A stretch of DNA of 64,000 nt. It comes from Gammaproteobacteria bacterium Ga0077536 (GTDB taxonomy: Bacteria > Pseudomonadota > Gammaproteobacteria > Ga0077536). Shown piece by piece: positions 49,623-58,939 of this stretch. The notes below the pieces were generated by a model that was not told the origin of the DNA, did no database searches, and saw nothing but the letters and a program-made list of their open reading frames with translations. The stretch spans positions 62,001 through 126,000 of the forward strand of contig LNEL01000056.1 of the NCBI GenBank assembly GCA_001464935.1, written 5' to 3'. Positions within the stretch are counted from its first letter, which is position 1. Each line of letters opens with the position of its first letter. The translations under genes were made by a program, and so were the position numbers.

Positions 49623-51644
49623 TCACTTCAGTTCGATGGCGATTTCGCCGAGGCGGCCAACGGTGGCGACCTGGCGCCGCCCGATGTGCGTCGTCGACAG
49701 GGCTTCGCGGATGATGGCGGGGCCGGTGACAACATCGCCGGCGCGCAGGCTCGCGCGGTCGTAGATGTTTGCCACCTGTTCGTCATCGGACAGGTAGCGC
49801 AGCACGGTCGTGCCGACCGGCGCCAGCGGCGCCCCGCTGCGCGTGGGCAGGGTCGGAAACTGCACCTTCGGCGTCGGCACTTCGGCGCGCACGCGATAGG
49901 TCACACCCTGCACCGGAATCGCCTCGAAGCGGTCGCCATTGCGCTGTTCGTACTCGGCGTGGAAGTTCGCGATCATCAAGGCCACGGCCTCGGCCGTGAT
50001 CGCACCGTTCGGCACGTCGATGAACGGCGTCTCCCAGGTCTGGCCGAGCAGCTGGCCGTCGAAGCTGCGCGAGAAATGCGTGTCCGCCGGCAGGCCCAGG
50101 CGCGCGCGGAGCTTGTCCTCCATGTCGCGATAGACCGCGTCGATCGCCGCCGCCGACTCGGGCGTGAGGATGGTGTAGGCGCTGCGGCTCGCCGTATAGG
50201 CCTGTTCGGCGCTGAGCAGGCCCAGCGCCGAGAACAGGCCCGGATGCGGCGGCACGACCACCCGTTTCACATGGATCAGTTCCTGGATCGCAGGCAGCAG
50301 CAGCGGGCCGGCGGCGCCGTAGGCCATCAGCGTGTAGTCGCGCGGGTCGATGCCGTTCTTGATCGCGATGTTGAACACGCCCTCGGCAATGTTGTTGAGA
50401 CCGATGTCATACGCATAGCGCACGCGCTGCGCGAATTCGAAGCTGCAGTCGAGATCCGCGACCGCGCGCTGGGAGAGCTGCGGGTCGAGCTTCATGCGCC
50501 CGCCGGCGAAGCCGTTCGGATCGAGCAGCCCGATCAGCAGGCAGATGTCCGACATCGTCGGTCGCGTGCCGCCCTTGCCGTAGCACGCAGGGCCCGGATC
50601 CGCGCCCGCACTGCCGGGGCCGACGGTGATGTCGCCGGACGCGGACACCGCGACGAGGCTGCCGCCGCCGGCGCCTATGCTCGAGATTTCGTTCGACAAG
50701 GCGTTCACGACTAGATCGTGTTCGAGCTCGAACATCGTGTTGACGAACGGCTTGCCGGCCGTGACGAGGCTGATGTCGCAGGACGTGCCGCCGATGTCGG
50801 CGCAGATGAGATTGCGTTCGTCGATCAGATCGCCGAAATGCGCGCTGCCGACGGTGCCGCCGGCCGGGCCTGCGAACACCACCTGGAACGGGCTTTCCAT
50901 CGCGACATCGGACGGCACCAGTGTCGCCGCACAGTCGGCGAAGTTCAGCTGGCCCTTGAAGCCGAGGCCGCGCAGGCCCTCGTCGAGCTTCTGTGTGTAG
51001 GCCTGGTAGATGAACTTCATGAAGACATCGATCAGCGTCGTCGAGGCGCGTGCGTATTCCTTCGCGAGCGGCGAGACTTCGCTCGAGATCGAGCAGGGCA
51101 CGGGCCCCAGTTCCTCCAGCACCAGTTCACGCAGGCGCTGCTCGTGCGCCGGGTTCACATAGGCGTTGATGAGACAGATCGCCACGCCCTGCACCTGGCA
51201 GCGCGCGAGCACGCGCAGCTCTTCGCGCGCCTGCAATTCGTCGAGCGCGGTGAACACGCTGCCGTCGGCCTTGATGCGCTCGAGGATACCGCGGCGCAGG
51301 TAGCGCTGGACCAGCGGCCGCGACGCATCGCCGAACGAGCGGCGCCAGCGCGGATCGGTCAGCGCCGCACCGGGCCGCCAGCTGCGGCCCATGTCGAGTA
51401 TGTCGCGATGGCCGGCGGTCGTCAGGAAACCGACCTTCGGCAGCGAGCGCGTGATGATGGCGTTCAGCCCGTGCGTGCTCGCGTGATTGAAGACTTCGGA
51501 GGCGCTGACATTGAGCTCTTCCGCGCCGGCGATCACGCTGCGGAAGACTTCGCGCACATTGGTCGCGATCTTGGCCGTTCTGATTTCTCCGCCCTGCACC
51601 GACACCACGTCGGTGAAAGTGCCGCCCACGTCCACCGCCATCAT
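49623..51644 (-). CDS. Hydantoinase A/oxoprolinase family protein
   Basis: 673 aa from MMAVDVGGTFTDVVSVQGGEIRTAKIAT; ADIGGTSCDISLV, GPGSAGADPGPACYGKGGTRPTMSD. Confidence 0.95.
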   Translation of the reverse strand: MMAVDVGGTFTDVVSVQGGEIRTAKIATNVREVFRSVIAGAEELNVSASEVFNHASTHGLNAIITRSLPKVGFLTTAGHRDILDMGRSWRPGAALTDPRWRRSFGDASRPLVQRYLRRGILERIKADGSVFTALDELQAREELRVLARCQVQGVAICLINAYVNPAHEQRLRELVLEELGPVPCSISSEVSPLAKEYARASTTLIDVFMKFIYQAYTQKLDEGLRGLGFKGQLNFADCAATLVPSDVAMESPFQVVFAGPAGGTVGSAHFGDLIDERNLICADIGGTSCDISLVTAGKPFVNTMFELEHDLVVNALSNEISSIGAGGGSLVAVSASGDITVGPGSAGADPGPACYGKGGTRPTMSDICLLIGLLDPNGFAGGRMKLDPQLSQRAVADLDCSFEFAQRVRYAYDIGLNNIAEGVFNIAIKNGIDPRDYTLMAYGAAGPLLLPAIQELIHVKRVVVPPHPGLFSALGLLSAEQAYTASRSAYTILTPESAAAIDAVYRDMEDKLRARLGLPADTHFSRSFDGQLLGQTWETPFIDVPNGAITAEAVALMIANFHAEYEQRNGDRFEAIPVQGVTYRVRAEVPTPKVQFPTLPTRSGAPLAPVGTTVLRYLSDDEQVANIYDRASLRAGDVVTGPAIIREALSTTHIGRRQVATVGRLGEIAIELK

Positions 51645-51871
51645 CGGATGTTGTCCGTCTGCAGCCGCACGTGCCCGAGCAACGCCCAGCGCTCGCGACT
51701 CACGGAGGCCAGGCAGTCCTGACATTTGACGACCATGAACCAGCCGCCCTCGGACAGCACCGGGTAACGCATCAGGGCACCGGCCCCGCAGGACGGGCAC
51801 GCACCCTCGACCACTTCGCGCACCTGGCGCGGCGCGACGTCGGTCGGGCGCGGAAAACTGAAATTGCTCAT
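51641..51871 (-). CDS. Small zinc-ribbon protein (76 aa), possible third subunit of the hydantoinase/carboxylase-like complex
   Basis: MSNFSFPRPTDVAPRQVREVVEGACPSCGAGALMRYPVLSEGGWFMVVKCQDCLASVSRERWALLGHVRLQTDNIR; stop overlaps the start of the hydantoinase A gene. Confidence 0.75.
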   Translation of the reverse strand: MSNFSFPRPTDVAPRQVREVVEGACPSCGAGALMRYPVLSEGGWFMVVKCQDCLASVSRERWALLGHVRLQTDNIR

Positions 51872-52179
51872 CGACGAAAGCTCCCCTCGAGATTCAGATG
51901 GTTCCCCCGCACGCAGGATCGGACTCGACGGGGGTGAACGATGCGCTGGCGCGACATTCGCTGGCGGATGTTCGACGGCTTTCACCGCTCGCGCAACGGG
52001 CGCGAAGACGGTCATTTTCGCTGCAGTGCGATGGGTGCGGGCGCGTGTGCTTTCCGGTCCCGGTACTGGCAGCCAGGGCTGATGCCGGGTCAGCCCCGGC
52101 TTCGCCGCGGGCGCCTCGCCAGCCCTCGCCGCCCTCAGGCGTGGCACCGCCCTGGTAATCGACGCTTGCGCGCCGCCCA

Positions 52180-52704
52180 TCAGAACGCGAGACGCCGCAC
52201 CGGCTCCTTGCCGTCCCAGCCTTTCGCGGCGTCCTCGACCATCAGGAACAGATCCTTGAACACCGACGAGTTGTCCCACAGTTCGGTGTAATGGCCGATC
52301 TCGGCCACGGTGTCGAAGTAGGTCAGTGGGGCGCCGCCGACGGTGCACTCGAACGCGGCAGCGAACCCCTTCGCACGGTAATGCGCGCAGGCCGCGGCGT
52401 AATCGACGGGCATCACGCCGAAGTGGTGGACGCCGACGCGCCCGGCGTCGAGGAATTCCTTGTAGACGCTCGGCTCGTCGTTGTGCTGGTAGATGAGCTC
52501 TATCTGCAAATCGCCGCTGTTGCCGATCGCCAGGCTCACGTCGACGTTCGACGGTTGGCCATGGAAGCGCTGGTCGAGCAGCGCACAGTGCTCGAACAGG
52601 AAGAACGGACCGGCTTTCAGTTCGCTCGTCCAGTAGTGCAGTGCGGCGTCGAGATCGCGCACCACGTAGGCGAGCTGGCGAATGGTCTGGAGGGGCTGGG
52701 TCAT
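52180..52704 (-). CDS. VOC family (glyoxalase/bleomycin-resistance-like) protein
   Basis: 174 aa; IRQLAYVVRDLDAALHYWTSELKAGPFF, VGVHHFGVMPVDYAAACAHYRAKGF. Confidence 0.9.
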   Translation of the reverse strand: MTQPLQTIRQLAYVVRDLDAALHYWTSELKAGPFFLFEHCALLDQRFHGQPSNVDVSLAIGNSGDLQIELIYQHNDEPSVYKEFLDAGRVGVHHFGVMPVDYAAACAHYRAKGFAAAFECTVGGAPLTYFDTVAEIGHYTELWDNSSVFKDLFLMVEDAAKGWDGKEPVRRLAF

Positions 52705-52822
52705 GTGGCTTCCTCTGTGATGGGTTGATCGTCGACACTAAGCCCGATGGGACGGGTTTGGCCAGTGTCGGCCGCGCGTTCCACCGCGCATCGCCAATAA
52801 CATCACCAGAGGGGGCTCCACC

Positions 52823-53803
52823 ATGTATCCAGCACGCTTCGGCCTGTTCCTGTTGCCGAACGACGTCCGGGAGGCCATCACGGCCGCGCGCCGCGCCGAG
52901 GACGACGGTTACTATTCGATCTCGGTCAACGATCACTTCTATTCGCCGTTCGGCGGCGCGCGCACGCCGCAGCTCGAATGCTTCACCGTGCTGACGGCGA
53001 TGGCGATGGTGACACGCCGCGTGAAGCTCGCGCCGGCCGTTGTCGCTGCGTCGTTCCGCTCGCCGTCGCTGCTCGCGAAGTGTGCGACCACACTCGACCA
53101 CGCCAGCGAGGGCCGCTTGATCCTCGGCCTTGGCGCCGGCTGGCAGGTCAGCGAATACGTCGCCCATGGCTACCCGTTCCCGCCGACGCCGCAAAGGGTC
53201 GAAGAGCTCGCCGAACAGCTGCAGATCCTGAAGGCGTTGTGGACGCAGGAGCAGCCGAGCTTCAAGGGCAAGTATTTCTCGATCACCGACGGCGGCAACA
53301 ATCCGAAGCCGCTGCAGCAGCCGGGCCCGCCGATCATGCTCGGCGGCTCGGCGCCGTCGATCCTGAAGCTCGCGGCCGAGCATGCCACCGTGCTGAACAT
53401 CATCCCGCCGACCTCCAACGGCAAGGACTTCCCGAACGATCCCGTCGCGACGGTGAAGTTCACGATGGACGTGATGAAGAAGAAAATCGCGGCCCTGGGC
53501 GAGCTGATGACGGCAAACGGACGCAAGCCCGGCGACATGGAGCTCGGCGGCCTCCTGCTGCTCGGCATGTCGCGCAACGAGCACGACAGTGGCCTGCGGG
53601 ATCTCGCGAAGAACATGGGCTTTCCGGACTACGAGACCGCCCAGCGATCGCCCGTCGCGCTGCTCGGCACGCCGGCCCAGATCCGCGACGAGCTGGCCCG
53701 TCGGATTGCCGACACCGGTGTCACCTACTACATGATGTTTCCCGCGACCGACGAGTCCTGGAGCCTGTTCTCGAAGGAAGTGCTGCCGCACTTTGCGCAC
53801 TGA
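52823..53803 (+). CDS. LLM class flavin-dependent oxidoreductase
   Basis: 326 aa; VKLAPAVVAASFRSPSLLAKCATTLDHASEGRLILGLGAGW, PPIMLGGSAPSILKLAAEHA. Confidence 0.95.
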   Translation: MYPARFGLFLLPNDVREAITAARRAEDDGYYSISVNDHFYSPFGGARTPQLECFTVLTAMAMVTRRVKLAPAVVAASFRSPSLLAKCATTLDHASEGRLILGLGAGWQVSEYVAHGYPFPPTPQRVEELAEQLQILKALWTQEQPSFKGKYFSITDGGNNPKPLQQPGPPIMLGGSAPSILKLAAEHATVLNIIPPTSNGKDFPNDPVATVKFTMDVMKKKIAALGELMTANGRKPGDMELGGLLLLGMSRNEHDSGLRDLAKNMGFPDYETAQRSPVALLGTPAQIRDELARRIADTGVTYYMMFPATDESWSLFSKEVLPHFAH

Positions 53804-53816
53804 CGGGCCAGTTCGC

Positions 53817-54365
53817 ATGGCGCTGAAAGCCACGGTGTACAAGGCGGAGCTCGCCGTCAGCGATGTCGACCGGCATTACTACGCGACGCATCCATTGACC
53901 CTGGCCCGCCATCCGTCGGAAACGGACGAGCGGCTGATGATCCGGCTGCTGGCGTTCGCGCTGTTCGCGGACGAGGCGCTGATCTTCGGCCGCGGTCTCA
54001 GCACGCAGGACGAGCCGGATCTGTGGCAGAAGGATCTGACCGGCGACATCCTGCACTGGATCGACGTCGGCCAGCCCGAAGAGCAGCGCCTGCGCCGCGC
54101 CTGCGGGCGCGCCCGCCGGGTCACCGTGATCACCTACGGCGGCCGCGCGTCGGACCTGTGGTGGGAGAAGAACGGTGCATCGCTCGCGCGCCTCGAGAAC
54201 CTCACGGTGCTCGATGTGCCCGCCGACCTCAGCGCCGCGCTCGCGGCCCTCGCGAGCCGGTCGATGCAGTGGCAGGCACTGATCCAGGACGGTGAGCTGC
54301 AATTGATGAGCGAAGCCGGTACCGTCAGCGTGCAGCCTCGCGTGCGTCAACGCGCAACGCGCTGA
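53817..54365 (+). CDS. yaeQ: YaeQ family protein
   Basis: 182 aa; MALKATVYKAELAVSDVDRHYYATHPLTLARHPSETDERLMIRLLAFAL...GLSTQDEPDLWQKDLTGDILHWIDVGQPEEQRLRRACGRA. Confidence 0.95.
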   Translation: MALKATVYKAELAVSDVDRHYYATHPLTLARHPSETDERLMIRLLAFALFADEALIFGRGLSTQDEPDLWQKDLTGDILHWIDVGQPEEQRLRRACGRARRVTVITYGGRASDLWWEKNGASLARLENLTVLDVPADLSAALAALASRSMQWQALIQDGELQLMSEAGTVSVQPRVRQRATR

Positions 54366-54410
54366 ACGGGGTGCGCAGTTTTCCCGGTTGTGCTTGGCTC
54401 TGACCGCGTT

Positions 54411-54547
54411 CTTGGCCACCGAGAACACCGAGAACGAAAGGATCAGAAAGCACGCTTCCGAAGCCCGGCGTGCTCGCGCCGACCACGGAGACAGAAGGCC
54501 TCCCCAACAATATTGTCTCTCTTCCTCTCGGTGTTCTCGGTGGCCAA
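54411..54547. repeat. 22-bp perfect inverted repeat (dispersed-repeat-like element)
   Basis: TTGGCCACCGAGAACACCGAGA at 54411-54432 and its reverse complement at 54526-54547, separated by 93 nt. Confidence 0.8.
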
Positions 54548-54609
54548 TCAAAACATCGCCGCCGGCACCACCGCCAAGGCCGGCATGAATACCGGCCGCC
54601 TGGCGCGGA

Positions 54610-55896
54610 TCACGCCTTGCTGCGCCGGCCGCTCTCCACCGGTGCCGGCCGCCGATGGAACTGGCCGTCCTTCATGACCATCGTGATCTTGCGCTGATCC
54701 TGCAGCAGCGTGAGGTCCTGCAGCGGATCGCCGTCGATCAAAAGCAGATCGGCGAGCCAGCCTTCTTTCACGCGGCCGAGCAGTTCGCCGCTCGCGCCGG
54801 CCCAGGCCTCGCCACCGTATGCAGTCGCCGCGCGCAGCGCCTCCCAGGGTTTCATGCCGAACAGATTCACCATGTGCTCGAGATCCCGGCAGTCCTGGCC
54901 GATGGGCAGCCACGCGAAACCGTAGTCGCCGAAGGGCAGCACGCGGATGCCCGCCTGGTGCATCTTCGTCATCGCCTTGCAGCCTTCGACGAGCTCACGC
55001 TTGTTGCCGATCGCCGTTGCGACTTCTTCGGTGATGCCCCAGTCCTTCGCTTCATAGGTCGTGTTGTAGCGCGCGGCGATGGCCGGGATCACCCAGTGCT
55101 TGCCGGCGTGCTTCGCGAGCAGCGCGATGGTGGCGTCGGTGGCGAAGGTCGCGTGATTGATGAACTCGACGCCATACCGGATGCACTGGCGCACGCCGCT
55201 GTCGGCATGCGCATGCGCGGCGACGCGCCGGCCGAGTTGCAGCGTTGTTTCGCAGATCGTGCGCACTTCGTCTTCGGTCATCGGGTTCACCTCGCCGCCG
55301 AGACGTCCGAGCGTGAAGCTGTCGCCGGCGTTGTTGAACTTCACGATGTCCACGCCTTCACGGATCATTTCCCGGATCGACCTGCGGAATTCCTCGACCC
55401 CGTTGCACACGAGTCCGATCGACGGCACGTGGCGGTCGAGGCGCGAGTCGTCGCCGACGCCGCCCGTCACCGTGTACTCCGGCGTGCAGGCGCGAATGCG
55501 CGGTCCGGGAAACTCGCCCTTGTTCACGGCATTGCGCACCACCAGTTCGAGCCGCGGCTTCGCCGACGCCATGCCGACGACGGCGGTGAAACCATAGTCG
55601 AGATAGGTCTTCGCATTGCGCAGCGTCACGAGCAGGTTCTCTTCGACGGGGAGCGCCGTGATGTCGGCGAGGCTGACCGCGTTGTTGTATGTGAAATGGC
55701 AATGCGCGTTGACGAGTCCCGGCATCAGCGTCGCGCCGCCGCCGTCGACGAGGTCCCAGCCCTGGTCGCGCGGCAGGGTGTGGCGGCCCGTCGCCACGCG
55801 GGTGATGCGATTGCCCTCGATCAGCACTTCGCCGGGATCGAGTTTGTGCTTCGTGCCCTCGAAGATCTTCACGTTGTGAAAGAGTGTCGGTGTCAT
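54610..55896 (-). CDS. Amidohydrolase family protein
   Basis: 428 aa; LMPGLVNAHCHF, HAHADSGVRQCIRYGVEFINHAT, LLLIDGDPLQDLTLLQD. Confidence 0.95.
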   Translation of the reverse strand: MTPTLFHNVKIFEGTKHKLDPGEVLIEGNRITRVATGRHTLPRDQGWDLVDGGGATLMPGLVNAHCHFTYNNAVSLADITALPVEENLLVTLRNAKTYLDYGFTAVVGMASAKPRLELVVRNAVNKGEFPGPRIRACTPEYTVTGGVGDDSRLDRHVPSIGLVCNGVEEFRRSIREMIREGVDIVKFNNAGDSFTLGRLGGEVNPMTEDEVRTICETTLQLGRRVAAHAHADSGVRQCIRYGVEFINHATFATDATIALLAKHAGKHWVIPAIAARYNTTYEAKDWGITEEVATAIGNKRELVEGCKAMTKMHQAGIRVLPFGDYGFAWLPIGQDCRDLEHMVNLFGMKPWEALRAATAYGGEAWAGASGELLGRVKEGWLADLLLIDGDPLQDLTLLQDQRKITMVMKDGQFHRRPAPVESGRRSKA

Positions 55897-55953
55897 CGGT
55901 CTCCCCTTCGCGAGCGGGCGTCCGGATTCGGCGCCCTTGCTTTGGCTGGTCTG

Positions 55954-56310
55954 TCAGGCTGGCGGCGGTGTGCCTGCCGAGAGCTTCTCCCGCAGTCCGG
56001 CGGGCAGCGCGTCGGGCGGGAGCCCACCGTCCGGCGTCTGCCAGTACGCGGCGGCGACGGTCAGCAGCGCGTCGACGTCACGCAGCGTGCAGTGGCTGAA
56101 GCGCCAGGTCCACCGCCGTGCGCCGCGCAGCGCGACATTGCAGGGACTCGGGCAACCGCTCAGACACGCGACTTCGCGCACCGTCAGCGCCACGCCGCGC
56201 ACGTCGATTGCCGCCTGGAGCGCGTGCGCCAGTGGCGCGCCCCGTGCGGCCCCGGCCGCGCCGCCGTCACGCGGGCAGGTGGTGCACACGAACAGCAACG
56301 GTGAAGGCAC
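55954..56310 (-). CDS. DUF1636 family putative metal-binding protein
   Basis: GTG start; LLFVCTTCPRDGG...VREVACLSGCPSPCNVALRGARRWTWRFS. Confidence 0.8.
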   Translation of the reverse strand: MPSPLLFVCTTCPRDGGAAGAARGAPLAHALQAAIDVRGVALTVREVACLSGCPSPCNVALRGARRWTWRFSHCTLRDVDALLTVAAAYWQTPDGGLPPDALPAGLREKLSAGTPPPA

Positions 56311-56320
56311 GCGCGTGCCG

Positions 56321-57118
56321 TCACGCGCTGGTGGCGATCTGGTAGAAGCGTTGCAGCGCGGCCTGCACTTCCGCCGGTTTCTCGACCGCCGTCCAGTGTC
56401 CGCAATGGGCAATCATCTCGATCGTCGCATGCGGCAGCGAGGCGGCGAGCGCCGCGACGCTCGCCGACGGCGCGGTGGTGTCCTCTTCGCCCGAGACCAG
56501 CAGCACGGGGCAGGTCACGCGCGCCGGATCGGCGCGCTGCCCCGCTGCGAGCGCGAGGCAGTGCAGCGCATAGCCCTCGGGGTTCTGACCCAGCATCATT
56601 TCGCGCACGAAGCCGACCGTCACGGGTCTGGTCGATTTCGTCTCTGCCGACAGCCCACGCTCGCAGACGACGTCCGCAATCGGCGCCATGCCGTCCTGTC
56701 GCGCCGCGGCGGCGCGTGCCTCGAGCGCGGATCGCGCGGCGTCCGGCAGTTCGGCGAGCGGGCCCAGCAGCGCGAGGTCGCGTACGCGCGTCGGCGCGAG
56801 CACCGCGAGGTGCTGGCAGACGATGCTGCCCATCGAATGTCCCGCGACATGCGCGGATTCGATGCCGAGCGCATCGAGCAGCGCGAGCAGATCGCGCGCG
56901 AGGCTGGTGAAGGACACGGTCGGGTCGAGTGCCGAGCGGCCGGCGCACGGCAGGTCGGGCACGATGACGCGCATCGTCGGCGCGAGCGCCGCGACCACCG
57001 GCGCCCAGAAATTCGAGGTGCCGCCTAGTCCGTGCACGAGCAGCAGCGCCGCGCCTTCGCCGTGCACATCGACGACGATCCGATGACCGTTGACGTCAAG
57101 TTGCAGGTGCGTGCTCAT
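56321..57118 (-). CDS. Alpha/beta hydrolase
   Basis: 265 aa; LLLVHGLGGTSNFWAPV, AGHSMGSIVCQHLAVLAP, CPVLLVSGEEDTTAP, CGHWTAVEKP. Confidence 0.95.
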   Translation of the reverse strand: MSTHLQLDVNGHRIVVDVHGEGAALLLVHGLGGTSNFWAPVVAALAPTMRVIVPDLPCAGRSALDPTVSFTSLARDLLALLDALGIESAHVAGHSMGSIVCQHLAVLAPTRVRDLALLGPLAELPDAARSALEARAAAARQDGMAPIADVVCERGLSAETKSTRPVTVGFVREMMLGQNPEGYALHCLALAAGQRADPARVTCPVLLVSGEEDTTAPSASVAALAASLPHATIEMIAHCGHWTAVEKPAEVQAALQRFYQIATSA

Positions 57119-57990
57119 TTGACGCGATTCTCGAGTTCACCGATACCGGCGATAGCGATTCGCACGACGTCGCCGGCCTGCAGGAACTTCGGCGGCTTGA
57201 AGCCGACGCCGACGCCGGCCGGCGTGCCGGTGGCGATGATGTCGCCGGTTTCGAAGGACATGCTGCCGGAGATGGTCGCGATGATCGCCGGGATGTCGAA
57301 GATCATGTCGCGCGTATTCGCCTGCTGGCGCAATTCGCCGTTGACCCAGCAGCGGATGTCGATGTTCCGGTAGTCCAGTTCGTCCGCCGTGACCAGCCAC
57401 GGGCCGATCGGGCAGAAGGTGTCGATTGATTTGCCGAGCAGCCACTGCTTGTGCTTGACCTGCAGATCGCGCGCGGTGACATCGTTGATGACCGTGTAGC
57501 CCCATACGTGTGCGAGCGCGTCGCCGCGCCCGATGCGGCGGCCCGGACGGCCGATCACGACGCCGAGTTCCGCCTCGTAGTCGATCTCGTGGCTGAGCTC
57601 CCACGGCGGCAGCACGTCGTCGCGCGCGCCTGTCATCGTGCACGGCGCCTTGGTGAAGATGATCGGATCGTCGGGAATCGGATCGGTCAGGCTTTTCGCC
57701 GATCCGTCGTAGCCGCTCTTGGTGAATTCCGCGGCATGCGCCGCATAGTTCTTGCCGACGCACAGGATGTTCTTGCGCGGGCGCGCAATCGGCGGCAGCA
57801 GGCGCACGTCTTTCAACGCCACGCGTTCCCCGCTGCCGCGCGGGCGCTCGCCGGCGAGATCGCGTTCGATCAGCGCGATCATCGGATCCGCGGCGCCGGC
57901 CTCGTGCGGGAGGAGGTCGATGACGCCCTGGTCCGGGTCGACTATCCCCAGGTGCACGCTGTGCTGATGTTCGAAACGGGCGATCTTCAT
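57115..57990 (-). CDS. Fumarylacetoacetate hydrolase family protein
   Basis: 291 aa; NILCVGKNYAAHAAEF, DYEAELGVVIGRPGRRI, GYTVINDVTARDLQ, GDIIATGTPAGVGVGFKPPKFLQAGD. Confidence 0.95.
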   Translation of the reverse strand: MKIARFEHQHSVHLGIVDPDQGVIDLLPHEAGAADPMIALIERDLAGERPRGSGERVALKDVRLLPPIARPRKNILCVGKNYAAHAAEFTKSGYDGSAKSLTDPIPDDPIIFTKAPCTMTGARDDVLPPWELSHEIDYEAELGVVIGRPGRRIGRGDALAHVWGYTVINDVTARDLQVKHKQWLLGKSIDTFCPIGPWLVTADELDYRNIDIRCWVNGELRQQANTRDMIFDIPAIIATISGSMSFETGDIIATGTPAGVGVGFKPPKFLQAGDVVRIAIAGIGELENRVK

Positions 57991-58051
57991 GGGGACTCCG
58001 TACATGATTCGGTCGAAAGCGTGAAGGGGGCGGGTGCGCCGCGCTGGCGGT

Positions 58052-58067
58052 TGAACCAGTTGGTTCA
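58052..58067. promoter_or_regulatory. Palindromic operator 1 (TGAACCAGTTGGTTCA)
   Basis: GntR-type palindrome in the divergent FAH/GntR intergenic region; near-identical to a second copy at 58126-58141. Confidence 0.75.
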
Positions 58068-58125
58068 GCGAGCCCGGATGATAGGCAGCCGCCCTGATGC
58101 GCTCAACCGTCAGCGGCGCTTAAGA

Positions 58126-58141
58126 TGAACCAATTGGTTCC
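58126..58141. promoter_or_regulatory. Palindromic operator 2 (TGAACCAATTGGTTCC)
   Basis: Perfect core GAACCAATTGGTTC; centre 74 bp from operator 1. Confidence 0.75.
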
Positions 58142-58160
58142 ATCCCAGGACGGCACTGCC

Positions 58161-58844
58161 ATGACACCGGCACAGGCGGCGGCCGCGCGGCTCGCGCGGC
58201 ACCTCGGGGAGCAGATCGCGAACGGTACGTTGGGCATCGGGGTCAAGCTGCCCGCCGAGCGCGCGCTCAGCGTGCAGTTCGGCGTCTCGCGCAGCGTCGT
58301 GCGCAAGGTGCTCGCGCGCTATCTCGACGACGGCATTCTGCGCCGGACCGCCGGCAGCGGCACGTTCGTCGCCGCGTTGCCGCGCGGCGGCGGCAGTGGT
58401 GCGTTGCCGCGGACGGCCATCACGCACGTCAGTCCCACTGAACTGATGGAGGCGCGGCTGCTGCTCGAACCCCTGCTGCCGGTGCTCATCGTGCGCCACG
58501 CGACGCCCGTCGACTTCGAGCGTCTCCAGCACTGCCTCGAGGAAGCGGAGCGCGCCCCGACCTTCGAAGAGTTCGAATACTGGGACGGCGCGCTGCACGA
58601 AGCCCTGTCGCAGGCCGCCCACAACGGCTTCTTCACGCTGACCTTGCGCCTGATGACCGAAGTGCGGGACAGCGGCGAATGGGGCCGCCTGAAGCGCGAG
58701 GCGCTGACCCCCGCACGCCGGCGCCGCTATCAACAGCAACACCGGGCAATCGTCGCGGCGCTGTGCGACCGCGACGAACAGGCCGCGAGCGCGGCCCTGC
58801 GGGCGCACCTGACCGAGGTCCAGGCCAACCTGTTCGGGGCCTGA
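58161..58844 (+). CDS. FadR/GntR family transcriptional regulator (FCD domain)
   Basis: AARLARHLGEQIANGTLGIGVKLPAERALSVQFGVSRSVVRKVLARYLDDGILRRTAGSGTFV; the ATG at 58125 overlaps operator 2, so ATG 58161 is preferred. Confidence 0.9.
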   Translation: MTPAQAAAARLARHLGEQIANGTLGIGVKLPAERALSVQFGVSRSVVRKVLARYLDDGILRRTAGSGTFVAALPRGGGSGALPRTAITHVSPTELMEARLLLEPLLPVLIVRHATPVDFERLQHCLEEAERAPTFEEFEYWDGALHEALSQAAHNGFFTLTLRLMTEVRDSGEWGRLKREALTPARRRRYQQQHRAIVAALCDRDEQAASAALRAHLTEVQANLFGA

Positions 58845-58939
58845 CCGGCGCCCCCGGCGTCGCGCCGGACCATGCAGAAATCGCGCCGTTGGCCGCTATG
58901 ACTGGTGCAGGGCGATGTCCGCCCGACAGCACCAGGAAC

